Origin: DATMER01 sp034667225
GTDB lineage: Bacteria > Acidobacteriota > Thermoanaerobaculia > Multivoradales > UBA5704
Direction: 5' to 3'
DNA length: 64,000 nt
Assembly (NCBI GenBank): GCA_034667225.1
Contig: JAXDKG010000034.1
Location: 248,001 to 312,000, forward strand
The translations under genes and the position numbers were made by a program. Each line of letters starts with the position of its first letter. Position 1 is the first letter of the stretch. Positions 17,411 to 26,689 of the stretch are shown here, one piece after another. A model generated the notes under the pieces. The model worked only from the letters and a program-made list of their open reading frames with translations, did not search any database and was not told the origin of the DNA.

Positions 17411-18437
17411 ACGGCTGCCGGGCAGCCTGCGCGCGGCGATCGGGATCGTCGGCCTCGTCCTGCTGATCGCGGTCGCGGCGCCGCTGCTGGCCCCCTACTC
17501 TCCGTCCGAGCAGCTCGATCCGGTGGCGGCGCGCTACCGCCCGCCGGGGACGGTCCTCCAGGCCGTGCACATGGCGAACGACCGCTGGCGGCTGGCCGAG
17601 CGGGTAGAGCGGGTGGAGAACGGCCTCGCGGTGGAGCGCCTCGGCCGGCGGGAGATCCTGCCCGCGGCGCAGGTCCTCAACCTGACCACCGGGGGCGTCG
17701 CCGACCGCCGCGTCTTCCTCCTGGGCACCGACAAGTTCGGCCGCGACGTCCTGTCCCGGATGATCCACGGCGCCCGGGTGTCGCTCGCCGTGGGGGTGCT
17801 CTCGGTGGCGCTGGCCCTGACCCTGGGCGTGGCCATCGGCTCGGCCGCCGCCCTCGGCGGGCCGGTCGCGGACTCACTGCTCATGCGCACGGTGGACGCC
17901 ATGATCGCGTATCCCTTCCTCTTCCTGATGATCCTGCTGTCCGCGCTCTTCTCCCCGAGCACGGGGATCATGATCCTGCTCCTGGGCTCGACGGGCTGGA
18001 CGGGGATCAGCCGGCTCACGCGCGCCCAGATCCTGGGACTGAACCGGCGCGAGTTCGTGGTGGCAGCCCGCGCCATCGGCCAGACTCCGATGAAGGTCCT
18101 CCTCCGCCACCTGCTCCCCAACGCGCTCACGCCGGTCCTCATCCGGGCCACCCTGATGATCGGCAACCTGATCCTGCTGGAATCCGCGCTCTCGTTCCTC
18201 GGCCTGGGGATCCAGCCGCCCACGCCGACCTGGGGGAACATGGTCGCGGAAGGGCGCGAGTCGCTGAGCCAGGGCTGGTGGATCGCCACCTTTCCGGGCG
18301 CGCTCCTGGCCGTGACCATCATCGGCTTCAACCTGCTGGCGGACGGCCTGCGGGACTTTCTTGACCCGCGGCTCGATCCGCGGCTAGAGGCTGCTCAGCT
18401 CAAGCCGAGAGACCCTGCTATGCTCCCGCCCTCGTGA
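17397..18437 (+). CDS. ABC permease, DppC type, with enlarged external loop
   Basis: 346 residues. The core LGTDKFGRDVLSRMIHGARVSL, the EAA loop EFVVAARAIGQTPMKVLLRH and the C-terminal LADGLRDFLDPRLDPR are DppC hallmarks. Between the first helix and the core lies about 70 extra residues (roughly 45-105) rich in charged residues, longer than the usual short linker. No ATPase genes (DppD/F) follow; the operon continues with an MFS exporter and queA, so ATPases must be elsewhere. Confidence 0.9.
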   Translation: MPESRRLPGSLRAAIGIVGLVLLIAVAAPLLAPYSPSEQLDPVAARYRPPGTVLQAVHMANDRWRLAERVERVENGLAVERLGRREILPAAQVLNLTTGGVADRRVFLLGTDKFGRDVLSRMIHGARVSLAVGVLSVALALTLGVAIGSAAALGGPVADSLLMRTVDAMIAYPFLFLMILLSALFSPSTGIMILLLGSTGWTGISRLTRAQILGLNRREFVVAARAIGQTPMKVLLRHLLPNALTPVLIRATLMIGNLILLESALSFLGLGIQPPTPTWGNMVAEGRESLSQGWWIATFPGALLAVTIIGFNLLADGLRDFLDPRLDPRLEAAQLKPRDPAMLPPS

Positions 18438-19627
18438 GCGTCCCCGCGGGCCGCCGGGCCTCCCTCACCGTCTTCGTGACGATCCTCCTGGACCTGATCG
18501 GGTTCGGGATGCTCCTCCCGCTTCTGCCGTTCTACGCCCAGAAGCTGCACGCCTCGCCCGCCGAGGTGGGCCTGCTCTTCTCCTCGTACAGCCTGGCCCA
18601 GCTCCTGTTCTCGCCGTTCCTCGGCTGGCTCTCGGACCGCGTGGGCCGGCGCCCCGTGATGCTGGCCTCGATCTTCGGCAGCGCCGCCGCGCACCTGATG
18701 TTCGCGCTGGCCGGCTCGTTCTCCATGCTGGTCGTGGCGCGCTCGCTGGCCGGGGTGGCCGCGTCGAACTACAGCATCGCCCAGGCCTACATGGCCGACG
18801 TCTCGCCGGCCGGCAGCCGGTCGAAGGCCATGGGCCTGGTGGGGGCGGCCTTCGGCATCGGCTTCGTGCTCGGCCCGGCGCTGGGCAGCATCCTCTCCTT
18901 GACGCCGTACGGTCCCCGGGCCGTGCCGCTGACCGCCGCGGCCCTGTCGGGGATCAACTTCCTGTTCGCCCTCCTCTGGCTCCCGGAGTCTCTCCCGCGG
19001 GAGGTCCGGGAGCGCCGCCAGGCCCAGCCCTGGCTCGATCTCCCCGCCTTCGGCCGCACTTGGCGTAATGCGCCCCTGCGCGGGCTGATGGTCCTGTTCT
19101 TCCTGGTGATGTTCTGCTTCTCGCTGTTCGAGGCCACGCTCGCCCTCTACTGCCAGCACCGGCTCCGCTTCGACGAGCACCGGACGTCGCTGCTCTTCGT
19201 TTTCGTGGGCGTGGTGCTGGTGGTGGTGCAGGGGGGATTGCTGGGCCGGCTGATCAAGCGCTTCGGCGAGCGGCGGCTGATCCTCGGCGGAATCGCTCTC
19301 ATGGCGCTGGGCCTGGCCGCCCTGCCGGCCTGGCCGAGCCTCGGCCTGCTGCTGGCGAGCCTGCTGCTGCTCGCCGTGGGCTCGGGCGTGCACAACCCCT
19401 CGACGCTCGGCCTGCTGAGCCAGATCACGGACCCCGAGTCCCAGGGCAGCACCATCGGCCTGTCGCGCTCGTTCGGGGCGCTCGCCCGGACGCTCGGCCC
19501 GGTCACCGGCACCTGGATCTTCGCCGCGGCCGGTCCCGCCTGGCCGTTCTGGACGGCCGGCGCGTTGATGTTGGTAGCTTTAGTGGTCGCCCGGGGCGTC
19601 CTGAGCCGGGTGACGCTTCCTGGCTAA
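18434..19627 (+). CDS. MFS transporter (TetA-like, 12 helices)
   Basis: 397 residues from GTG overlapping the dppC-like stop. Motif A GWLSDRVGRRPVML follows helix 2, and GSILSLTPYGPRAVPL lies after helix 5. About 12 helices. Family members export drugs or metabolites by proton antiport. The tetracycline-like call is by layout only; no substrate can be named. Confidence 0.85.
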   Translation: MSVPAGRRASLTVFVTILLDLIGFGMLLPLLPFYAQKLHASPAEVGLLFSSYSLAQLLFSPFLGWLSDRVGRRPVMLASIFGSAAAHLMFALAGSFSMLVVARSLAGVAASNYSIAQAYMADVSPAGSRSKAMGLVGAAFGIGFVLGPALGSILSLTPYGPRAVPLTAAALSGINFLFALLWLPESLPREVRERRQAQPWLDLPAFGRTWRNAPLRGLMVLFFLVMFCFSLFEATLALYCQHRLRFDEHRTSLLFVFVGVVLVVVQGGLLGRLIKRFGERRLILGGIALMALGLAALPAWPSLGLLLASLLLLAVGSGVHNPSTLGLLSQITDPESQGSTIGLSRSFGALARTLGPVTGTWIFAAAGPAWPFWTAGALMLVALVVARGVLSRVTLPG

Positions 19628-19629
19628 CC

Positions 19630-20640
19630 GTGCTGACCCGCGACTTCGACTACGAGCTGCCCGAGGAGCGCATCGCCCAGGAGCCCGCGCCGCGCGGCGA
19701 GAGCCGCCTGCTGGTGCTCGACGCCGAGGGCCCGCAACGGCACTGCCGGGTCCGCGACCTCCCCGGGCTGCTGCGCCCCGGCGATCTGCTCGTCCTCAAC
19801 GACACTCGGGTGATCCCCGCCCGCCTCTACGGCCTCCGGGGCGAGGGAAAAATGGAAGTCCTCCTGGTCGAGAAGCTCGGGGATCATCCGGAGGGGAGAG
19901 ATTGGGAAGCCCTGGTCCGCCCCGGCCGCCGCGCCCGTCCCGGCACGGAGATCGTCTTCGAAGGTCTGTCCTGCGAGGTCGTGGACAAACGGGACGACCG
20001 CTACCGCCTGCGCTTCTCCGAGCCCGTGGAGCCGCACCTGGACCGTCTGGGTCACATCCCGCTCCCGCCCTATATTCACCGTCCGGACGAGTCCGCGGAT
20101 CGCGACCGCTACCAGACCGTGTTCGCCCGCACCCCCGGCGCCATCGCGGCTCCCACCGCCGGTCTGCACTTCTCGGAACGGCTCCTGGAGGAGATCGCCG
20201 CCGCCGGGATCGGCATCGCCCGGGTGACGCTCCACGTAGGGATCGGCACCTTCAAGCCGGTCTCGGCCGAGCGGGTGGAGGACCACCGCATGGACCGCGA
20301 GCGCTACGAGGTCGGGGAGGAGACGGCGGAGGCCATCCGCCGCACGCGGGAGAGCGGCGGCCGGATCGTCGCAGTGGGGACGACCGTGGTGAGGACGCTG
20401 GAGTCTTCCGGAGGAGCGGCCGGCAGCGGCTCGACCGAGCTCTTCATTACCCCCGGCTTCCGCTTCCGGGTGGTGGACGTCCTCCTGACCAACTTCCACC
20501 TCCCCCGCTCCACGCTGCTGATGCTGGTCTCGGCCTTCGCCGGCCGCGAGTGCGTCCTTGCAGCCTACGAAGAAGCGATCCGCGAGGGCTACCGCTTCTA
20601 TTCGTACGGCGACGCCATGCTCGTTACATTGAAGGCTTGA
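19630..20640 (+). CDS. queA: S-adenosylmethionine:tRNA ribosyltransferase-isomerase
   Basis: 336 residues from GTG, 2 bp after the MFS stop. FDYELPEERIAQEPAPRGESRLLVL, NDTRVIPARLYG, PTAGLHFSE and LHVGIGTFKPV are QueA signatures. It transfers the ribosyl part of SAM to preQ1 in tRNA, giving epoxyqueuosine. The last 17 bp overlap the convergent beta-propeller gene. No other queuosine gene lies in the window. Confidence 0.97.
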   Translation: MLTRDFDYELPEERIAQEPAPRGESRLLVLDAEGPQRHCRVRDLPGLLRPGDLLVLNDTRVIPARLYGLRGEGKMEVLLVEKLGDHPEGRDWEALVRPGRRARPGTEIVFEGLSCEVVDKRDDRYRLRFSEPVEPHLDRLGHIPLPPYIHRPDESADRDRYQTVFARTPGAIAAPTAGLHFSERLLEEIAAAGIGIARVTLHVGIGTFKPVSAERVEDHRMDRERYEVGEETAEAIRRTRESGGRIVAVGTTVVRTLESSGGAAGSGSTELFITPGFRFRVVDVLLTNFHLPRSTLLMLVSAFAGRECVLAAYEEAIREGYRFYSYGDAMLVTLKA

Positions 20641-21661
20641 CGGCCAGGGCAGATATCCCCATCCCGTCCGGCTCCTTGCCGGCGGTGAGGAAGCCCACCC
20701 GCTTGCCCTCGGCGAGATCGACGATGGAGATCTGGTCGGCGTTGGCATGAGCGATGTAGGCCCGCTTGCCGTCCGGCGCGATCTCGATCCCGACGGGAGC
20801 CGAGCTGTCGCCGAACTGGAGGAGACGGCCAGACTTGTCGGCCACGGTCGTGGCCTCCAGCTTCACCCGCATCTCCAGCGCCGGGCCCGCGGTGAAAAAC
20901 ACCGCCAGGTCGCCGGACTTCGCGAGGCTGACCAGGACCCGCTTGCCATCCGGAGTCGCTTCGGCGCGGATCGGGAAGGCGGCGGCCTCGAGGGTCTTGA
21001 CGATCTTTAGACTGGAAGCGTCCACGACGGCGACGGTGTCGGCCTCGCGGTTCGTCACCCAGACCTGCCGGCCGTCGGGAGTGACCGCGATCCCCTCGGC
21101 ACCGGCGCCGGTCTGGATGTCGGCGATCTTCTTCCCCGCTTTCAAGTCGAAGGCCGTGATGGAGCCCGATTGGATGTTCGCCACGAACGCGCGGGAGCCG
21201 TCTGGGGTCACGGCCACCATGTGGGAGAGCTCCTGCCCGGTGGGTAATTCCCGGACGGCCTTGCCCGCCTCGACATCCACCTCCAGGAGGGCCTTGCTCG
21301 CCTCCGAGGTGACCAACGCGCGATCATTGCCGATGAAGGCCATGCCATGCGGCCGGCGGTATTCGCCAAGGTCGATCGTCTTCACGACCTTCGCGCCGCG
21401 GATGTCGATCAGCGTGAGCGACGAGCCCGGCTGCGCGCCCGTGCCGTAATTGGCGATGAGGGCAAGCCGTCCATCCGGAGAGACAGCGACCTCGTGCGGC
21501 CCGGTGCCCACGGGCAGAGTAGCGGCCACCTTGCCTGACGCGAGGTCGATCAGGGAGACCGTGGCCTCCGCCTTGTTCGCTACGATCAGGGTGGCGGCGT
21601 GGACGCGGCCGGCGACGAAAAGCATCCCCAAAGCGAGGGTGAGAGCGATATGGTTCGTCAT
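20624..21661 (-). CDS. Secreted YVTN/YncE-type beta-propeller protein
   Basis: 345 residues with signal peptide (LALTLALGMLFVAGRVHA). About seven repeats of roughly 40 residues follow the pattern xVSLIDLASGKVAATLPVGTGPHEVAVSPDG. These propellers bind ligands or proteins in the periplasm; some serve as cytochrome or quinohemoprotein-like scaffolds. No catalytic residue can be assigned. Monocistronic. Confidence 0.88.
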   Translation of the reverse strand: MTNHIALTLALGMLFVAGRVHAATLIVANKAEATVSLIDLASGKVAATLPVGTGPHEVAVSPDGRLALIANYGTGAQPGSSLTLIDIRGAKVVKTIDLGEYRRPHGMAFIGNDRALVTSEASKALLEVDVEAGKAVRELPTGQELSHMVAVTPDGSRAFVANIQSGSITAFDLKAGKKIADIQTGAGAEGIAVTPDGRQVWVTNREADTVAVVDASSLKIVKTLEAAAFPIRAEATPDGKRVLVSLAKSGDLAVFFTAGPALEMRVKLEATTVADKSGRLLQFGDSSAPVGIEIAPDGKRAYIAHANADQISIVDLAEGKRVGFLTAGKEPDGMGISALAVKPSM

Positions 21662-21683
21662 CCTGAAGACTCTAGCACCGGGG

Positions 21684-21719
21684 GAAAAACGGAGGGGCGC
21701 GTGGCAGCACGCCCCTCCT
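21684..21719 (-). terminator. Intrinsic terminator of the 21740-22126 gene
   Basis: On the minus strand GGAGGGGCGTG, loop CTGC, CACGCGCCCCTCC (one bulged base), then GTTTTTC. A strong GC stem followed by a T-run directly after the small helical protein gene. Confidence 0.75.
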
Positions 21720-21739
21720 GACTACAGACTGCCGACGGA

Positions 21740-22126
21740 CTACTGCGCAGGGTCAGGAGCGACCGTTTCCGTACCCGGAGGCGGCGGCTCCTCCGTCGCC
21801 GGCCGGGGCTTGGAACGGAGCGGCCGGAGACCGAACTCGACCAGCTTCTCGCTGCTCAGGCCGTAGTGCTGCCGCACTCCGGTCTGGATGTAGTCGAGCA
21901 GCGTCTGCCCGTCGCGGAGCAGCCCCTGCATCTCCACGCTGATGGCCTGCTTGCGGGCGCTGAGCCGGGCCTGCTCCGCGCTCAAGCTCCTCATTCTCGT
22001 GGCCTTCGTCCCCAGCTCCCCGTTGTGGTCCAACAGGTGGCTGAGATCGCCGGGGTTCGCGTCCACCGACGTGTTCATCTTCTCCCAACCGTTGATTTTG
22101 TTCATGTACAGCGGCACGTATGCCAT
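21740..22126 (-). CDS. Small helical protein, paralogue of the 58057 gene
   Basis: 128 residues. A long central helix (about 25-95, rich in Ala/Glu/Arg/Gln, likely coiled coil) leads to YGLSSEKLVEFGLRPLRSKP, and the tail is Pro/Glu-rich. The same ending, FGFTSEQLVQFGINPRARV, appears in the gene at 58057. The pair defines a family with motif G(L/F)(S/T)SE(K/Q)LV(E/Q)FG(L/I)xP. No known function. Both copies are monocistronic with strong promoter and terminator. Confidence 0.75.
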   Translation of the reverse strand: MAYVPLYMNKINGWEKMNTSVDANPGDLSHLLDHNGELGTKATRMRSLSAEQARLSARKQAISVEMQGLLRDGQTLLDYIQTGVRQHYGLSSEKLVEFGLRPLRSKPRPATEEPPPPGTETVAPDPAQ

Positions 22127-22191
22127 CTTGTTCTCCTTCCCCGTTCTCGGGTATTTCGAGGCGCCTTAATTGGCTCCGTCGAACTGTTGGT

Positions 22192-22221
22192 ATCGTAGTG
22201 GACCATAATTCTGGTTGTCAA
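22192..22221 (-). promoter_or_regulatory. Predicted sigma-70-type promoter for the 21740-22126 gene
   Basis: Minus strand TTGACA (22221-22216), 18-bp AT-rich spacer, TACGAT (22197-22192), about 65 bp before the ATG. An AAGGAG ribosome-binding site precedes the start. Confidence 0.5.
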
Positions 22222-22339
22222 GGGGTAATTCTAGATTTTTGTCCCCAGTGGTTCTTGATGGACCTCACGACCCCCTCTCCGAGACCTCGACATCTGGGAA
22301 CTCAGCGAGTAGACTAACTTAGCTAAGGAGGTGGTTGTC

Positions 22340-22576
22340 ATGGAAGTCTTCAACGTTCATGAAGCCAAGACCAACCTCTCTCGACTTCTCGAGCGAGTCG
22401 CGCAAGGCGAAGAGATCATCATCGCGAAGAGCGGCCGGCCTGTCGCGAAGCTGGTACGGCTCGCCGTCGAGCCACGCAAGCCCGGCCGGCTCAAGGGCAG
22501 AATCCATATCGGCGCCGACTTCGATGAGCCTCTTCCGGACGAGGTCATGGCAGCCTTCCGTGGGGAAAAAGAGTGA
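22340..22576 (+). CDS. Phd/YefM-family antitoxin
   Basis: 78 residues from ATG 22340, chosen because an ideal AAGGAGGTG site (22325-22333) ends 6 bp upstream; a GTG at 22331 would lie inside that site. VFNVHEAKTNLSRLLERVAQGEEIIIAKSGRPVAKLV is the Phd DNA-binding fold; the C-terminal FDEPLPDEVMAAFRG is the toxin-binding tail. It neutralises the PIN toxin encoded next and represses the operon. GTGA overlap couples the two. Confidence 0.93.
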   Translation: MEVFNVHEAKTNLSRLLERVAQGEEIIIAKSGRPVAKLVRLAVEPRKPGRLKGRIHIGADFDEPLPDEVMAAFRGEKE

Positions 22577-22953
22577 AACTCCTCCTGGACGGCCATGCCT
22601 TCCTCTGGTGGCTCGCCGAAGATCCCAAGCTCAGCGCCGGAGCCCGGCAGGCCATAGCCGATCCCGCGTCGATCGTCTACGTCAGCGCCGCAACCATCTG
22701 GGAGCTTTCGATCAAGGCTGCTCTGGGGAAGCTCGATCTCGACGATGTCAATCTGGTGGAGCAGATCGAGGAAAACGACTTTGCCGAGCTTTCCATGACG
22801 GCGCGGCATTCGTTCGCCGCTGCCAACTTGCCTCGTCATCACGAAGACCCGTTTGATCGCATGCTGATCGCCCAAGGCAAGATTGAGGATCTGACGATCG
22901 TCACCCGGGACCCTGCGTTCCGCGCTTACGGGGTCGGCATCCTTCCGACCTGA
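22573..22953 (+). CDS. PIN-domain toxin (VapC-like)
   Basis: 126 residues from GTG overlapping the antitoxin stop. LLDGHAFLWWL (first acidic residue), AATIWELSIKAALGKL (Glu), HEDPFDRMLIAQ (Asp) and VTRDPAF (Asp) form the four-acid metal site, all present, so it should be an active Mg-dependent RNase. This DTHxLLWWL type pairs with Phd-like antitoxins, as here. Confidence 0.93.
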   Translation: MKLLLDGHAFLWWLAEDPKLSAGARQAIADPASIVYVSAATIWELSIKAALGKLDLDDVNLVEQIEENDFAELSMTARHSFAAANLPRHHEDPFDRMLIAQGKIEDLTIVTRDPAFRAYGVGILPT

Positions 22954-22972
22954 ACCAACCGCCCCGGCTCGC

Positions 22973-23160
22973 TCAGGCGGCGGTCTGCCGCTGGTACAGG
23001 TGCTTCTGGAAATCCGTGAAGACCCGGCCGATGTCCTGCGCCCTTGCCAGGTCGGCCATGGCATCAGCGATGAGAGTCGTCGTACTTCAGCCGCAACAGG
23101 AGCGTGAGCTTGTCCCGGTCGAGTTCCTCGACGCCGACGGGCGTAGTGGGAGAGCACGAT
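22973..23160 (-). pseudogene. C-terminal remnant of a type I restriction HsdR-like subunit
   Basis: On the minus strand VEELDRDKLTLLLRLKYDD is followed, after a +1 frame shift, by LIADAMADLARAQDIGRVF and then TDFQKHLYQ and a stop. This resembles, from memory, the extreme C terminus of EcoAI-type HsdR proteins (RDKL..LLxLKY...IADAxxDLGxxxxIxxxFxxFQxxLY). Only about 60 codons survive and the two halves are out of frame. It sits directly upstream of the intact methyltransferase cassette, suggesting turnover of restriction genes at this site. Confidence 0.6.
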
Positions 23161-23282
23161 CGAGAAAAAAATTGCCACTCAGCCGCCTGCCATCCCAGTT
23201 ACGCCAGACTTATGCCTTACCTGTTGCCGTCGACCTCCACTAAGGGTATACTCACCTCGTTTTCTAGTTGCGGACAACGAGA

Positions 23283-23756
23283 ATGTCTACCATTACAGCC
23301 ATCCAATTCACGCAGGAGCAAGCGCGTATTCTGACGGGCGTGTCAGTGGAGACTATCCGGCATTGGCGCAGAACAGTCCCCTATCTCGCCGGTAAGCCAG
23401 GTAAGTCGGCTCGTTTCACCTTCACTGACGTGGTCGGATTGGCCGTGACCCAGGAGCTAGTCAACTTTGGTGTACGCATTGCCAGCGTCAGCGACGGTGT
23501 CGAAGCTCTATTTCAACTCCTCGCCCAGGTAGGTCCCAGCGCACTTGAGACAGGCATTGCGCTAGTTACCACGACGGGAGCGTCGATTGTCCAATCCGAA
23601 AAGTTTACCGATCTACAGATCGACCAGTCAGGCTTAGTCGTTCCGCTACACCCGCTAATGGTCCGCATTAGTGAGCACATGCTCCCAACCAGGCCAGCCG
23701 CCTCAGACCAGGCTTCGCTGCCATTTCCGCCGCAGATGGCTAGGCGCGGAATATGA
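23283..23756 (+). CDS. HTH protein of the methyltransferase cassette
   Basis: 157 residues from ATG 23283; a TTG at 23268 is in frame but has no better ribosome-binding site. Residues about 9-55 (FTQEQARILTGVSVETIRHW, then TFTDVVGLAVTQELVNFGVR) look like a MerR-type winged helix that ends in a regulator helix. The rest has no coiled-coil effector domain of classical MerR and no Cys cluster. The ATG of the methyltransferase overlaps its stop (ATGA). Likely a transcription factor for the cassette or a DNA-targeting subunit. Codon use is AT-richer than the flanks. Confidence 0.7.
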   Translation: MSTITAIQFTQEQARILTGVSVETIRHWRRTVPYLAGKPGKSARFTFTDVVGLAVTQELVNFGVRIASVSDGVEALFQLLAQVGPSALETGIALVTTTGASIVQSEKFTDLQIDQSGLVVPLHPLMVRISEHMLPTRPAASDQASLPFPPQMARRGI

Positions 23757-26689
23757 ACGCCGATCCACTTCACCGCGTTCTCGAGGCCACTGGCTATTTG
23801 GCGAAAGGGCAGCCAGAGCCCGGGGTTCAGGTAGGAGCCGACATCCGGCGGCGGCGGGGCCGAGATTTTCGCCCCGACGCTCTTTGGCGCAGCCAATCTG
23901 CGCTCACCGTCTACTTCAAATTCGAGCACCAACCACCCAGCGACGAACTCGTTGGTAAGTGGAGGCGAGAGGTCTGGAACGAAGGCTTCGCGCCGTTGCT
24001 ATGGGTAATTTCCCCAAAACGGATCGATCTCTACAACGGCTTCGGCCGACCTCTCGAAAGGGGCGACGCCGCCAAACATCGGCTTCAGACCTTCCGGAAC
24101 ATCGACTCCGCACTCAACGAGCTCGATGCGTTCGCCGGTCGGCTAGCCATGGAGACGGGCCTATTCTGGCTTCGCCCGTCCCGTGTGAATCGCAAGACTG
24201 CCGTGGATCAGGCACTGCTTTCCGATCTCGGCCACCTTGAACGCGATCTCGTAACCGCCAAGCTTGATCGTCCCGCTGCCCAAGCGCTCATCGGTCGCTC
24301 AATTTTCACGCAATACCTGATTGACAGAGACATCATTAGCTCTAGCCGCCTTCAGCGCCTTTGCGGTTACGGTGCCCTACCGCCTATTTTGCGCGACAGC
24401 TCCGCCACCCAGCGGCTGTTCACTTGGCTCAGCGATACGTTCAACGGTGACATGTTTCCGTCGCCGACCGACAGTGTCTCACCAGAACTCCCCCACCTCA
24501 AGAGGGTGGCCGATTTCTTAGAGGCGACGGAACCCGAAACTGGCCAGAGATCGTTATTCCCGTACCAGTTTGACGTTATTCCTGTAGAATTGATCAGCTC
24601 AATCTATGAGCAGTTCGCACATTCATCGGAATCGACCTCCACCAATAGAGGTGAGTCGACAAAAGCGGCTCTCCTCAGCGTTTACTACACCCGCCTACCA
24701 GTTGTCTCGCTGGTGCTCGATGAGGTCATGAATGGGCTGAGTGGCAAGGAAAGTGTGCTCGATCTCACCTGTGGCTCGGGCGTATTTTTAGTAGAAGCAC
24801 TGCGAAGACTGGTCCAACTGCGATCCCATGGTGCAGAACCGAGTCGAGACCTCATACGCTCGACATTGTACGAACAGGTCTACGGAGTAGATATCAGTGA
24901 GGCTGCGATTCGCGTGGCTGCATTCAGCTTGTATTTAGCGGCGCTCGAACTCGATCCCAATCCACGGCCGCCGCAGGCGCTGAAGTTTCAGCCTCTGATA
25001 GGTAAAACGCTGTTTATTGGCGATGCGCGCTCCTTTGAACCGCCCAGCGGGCCAAAGAAGTTTGATGTCATTGTCGGCAATCCTCCTTGGAGTTTCAAGG
25101 GCCGAGGGGGCACAGCCGAACGACGCCAGCATTTCAAGCCTAGCAGTCCGGCCCAACCACGCGGCGAAGGTCTCGACTTCGTGCTACGTGCCGCCGAGTT
25201 CGCGCACGACAACACACGGTTTGGCATGGTTTTAAGCGCAATGCCCTTTTTCAGCGGCAGCAAAACCGGCGCTACGGCATCTCGGAGTGTGGTCCAACTC
25301 CTATCTCCCGTTACGCTCGTCAATCTCTCCAATCTTTCAGGTTGGCTTTTCCCGGATGCGCGCATGCCTGCCGTCGTACTGTTCGCCCGCCATCGTCCGC
25401 AGCGAGCTGACCAAATCACTGTTGTTCAAGTCCCATGGTCACCAGCGGGGCCAAAGACGCACACCTTTGAGATCACGCCCAGTGACATCATCACGCTACC
25501 CATAGCTGAGTGGGCACGCCAGCCCGTCCAGCTAAAGACCGCGGCCTTCGGACGGCGCCGAGACCTCCTGCTGCTTCAGGAACTCACTGCGGCTTATGAG
25601 CAACTTGGGAGCCGGCTCGCGGCGGTCGGGGCGGAACTCCGAGACGGGTTGACTCTGGGCAATCCGGAGAACCAGACTCATGACGCCAGTGAGTTGCGAG
25701 AGCTTGAGATTCTCAGCGCCAAAGATCTTCGTCCATTCAGAGTTCCAGAACACCTCCCTCAGTTCGGCCACGACCTCGCGCAATGGCCGCGGACAAGGGA
25801 GACCTATAGGGAGCCGTTGCTGCTCGTGAAGGAATTTCTCAGCCAAACGGGCCGGGCCGTGGCAGCAGTTGCGGATAGGGATCTCGTGTTCACCGACGCC
25901 TACTTCGGGGCCTCCCTCCCGCCAGAACACCGAGCCAGCGCACACCTGCTTGCAGCCATTCTCAGTTCGGCATTTGCATCATGGTTCTTTATTATGACGG
26001 CCTCCGAATTCGGTCTGTGGAAACAGCGACTCTTAGTCCACGACGTGAAGTTGTTGCCGATTCCCGAACTTGAAGGCGCCGTCAGCTCTAAGGCGGGGAG
26101 ACGCGTTTTCGAGCTGGAGCAGATTTTCAGGCAAAGGGCTCCTGTTGAAGACGATTGGACGGCTCTTGATGAGGCCGTCTTCGATCTTTACGAGTTTGAC
26201 GAAGCAGATCGCATTGTCGTTCGCGACGGCCTCTTTCGCGCTAGCTGGGAATGGAAGCCGGGGCGAAGTGCCTCCTTGAAAGCAGCGGACACGAGTAACG
26301 ATCTTTCCAACTACGCTCGAACCTTCCTGTCCACGATCGACGGCTGGCTCTCTGCCCGCAAGCAGCGCCGTATGCGCGCCGAAGTATTCGATCTACCTCT
26401 GAACGGTGCGCTTCGGGTCGTTCGGTTCGTCCTGGAAGAGAAGGTCGGGCCCTCAGAACTGGAAATTGTCCGGCCTGATGGCGAATTAGATGACCTGCTC
26501 ACACGAATTGGGCAGCGGCTCAACGTTAGACTCGCGAGCTCAGTAATTGGACAGCGCGAGCTTCGCGTTCATGGCCGTGCAGAAGTGGTAATTATTAAGC
26601 CCGCAGCCCGTCGGCATTGGACGGGAGTGGCTGCGCTCGAGGACGCTGACGCCATCATAGCGGAAAGTATCGCTCGGGCGCCTGCATGA
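23753..26689 (+). CDS. Large N6-adenine DNA methyltransferase
   Basis: 978 residues. Residues 1-110 have a nuclease-like or DNA-end fold (FRPDALWRSQSALTVYFKFE, PKRIDLYNGFGRP) but no clear E-x-K. A helical region follows with IGRSIFTQYLIDRDII. Motif I LDLTCGSGVFLVEAL (about 333-347) binds SAM; motif IV FDVIVGNPPWSF (about 436-447) is the NPPW catalytic tetrad of N6-adenine enzymes. A TaqI-like target-recognition region ends near residue 780 (LLVHDVKLLPIPELEG), and about 190 further residues have no match I know. The layout recalls type IIG or PglX-type enzymes. Coupled by ATGA overlaps to both neighbours. Lower GC than the flanks. Confidence 0.88.
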   Translation: MNADPLHRVLEATGYLAKGQPEPGVQVGADIRRRRGRDFRPDALWRSQSALTVYFKFEHQPPSDELVGKWRREVWNEGFAPLLWVISPKRIDLYNGFGRPLERGDAAKHRLQTFRNIDSALNELDAFAGRLAMETGLFWLRPSRVNRKTAVDQALLSDLGHLERDLVTAKLDRPAAQALIGRSIFTQYLIDRDIISSSRLQRLCGYGALPPILRDSSATQRLFTWLSDTFNGDMFPSPTDSVSPELPHLKRVADFLEATEPETGQRSLFPYQFDVIPVELISSIYEQFAHSSESTSTNRGESTKAALLSVYYTRLPVVSLVLDEVMNGLSGKESVLDLTCGSGVFLVEALRRLVQLRSHGAEPSRDLIRSTLYEQVYGVDISEAAIRVAAFSLYLAALELDPNPRPPQALKFQPLIGKTLFIGDARSFEPPSGPKKFDVIVGNPPWSFKGRGGTAERRQHFKPSSPAQPRGEGLDFVLRAAEFAHDNTRFGMVLSAMPFFSGSKTGATASRSVVQLLSPVTLVNLSNLSGWLFPDARMPAVVLFARHRPQRADQITVVQVPWSPAGPKTHTFEITPSDIITLPIAEWARQPVQLKTAAFGRRRDLLLLQELTAAYEQLGSRLAAVGAELRDGLTLGNPENQTHDASELRELEILSAKDLRPFRVPEHLPQFGHDLAQWPRTRETYREPLLLVKEFLSQTGRAVAAVADRDLVFTDAYFGASLPPEHRASAHLLAAILSSAFASWFFIMTASEFGLWKQRLLVHDVKLLPIPELEGAVSSKAGRRVFELEQIFRQRAPVEDDWTALDEAVFDLYEFDEADRIVVRDGLFRASWEWKPGRSASLKAADTSNDLSNYARTFLSTIDGWLSARKQRRMRAEVFDLPLNGALRVVRFVLEEKVGPSELEIVRPDGELDDLLTRIGQRLNVRLASSVIGQRELRVHGRAEVVIIKPAARRHWTGVAALEDADAIIAESIARAPA

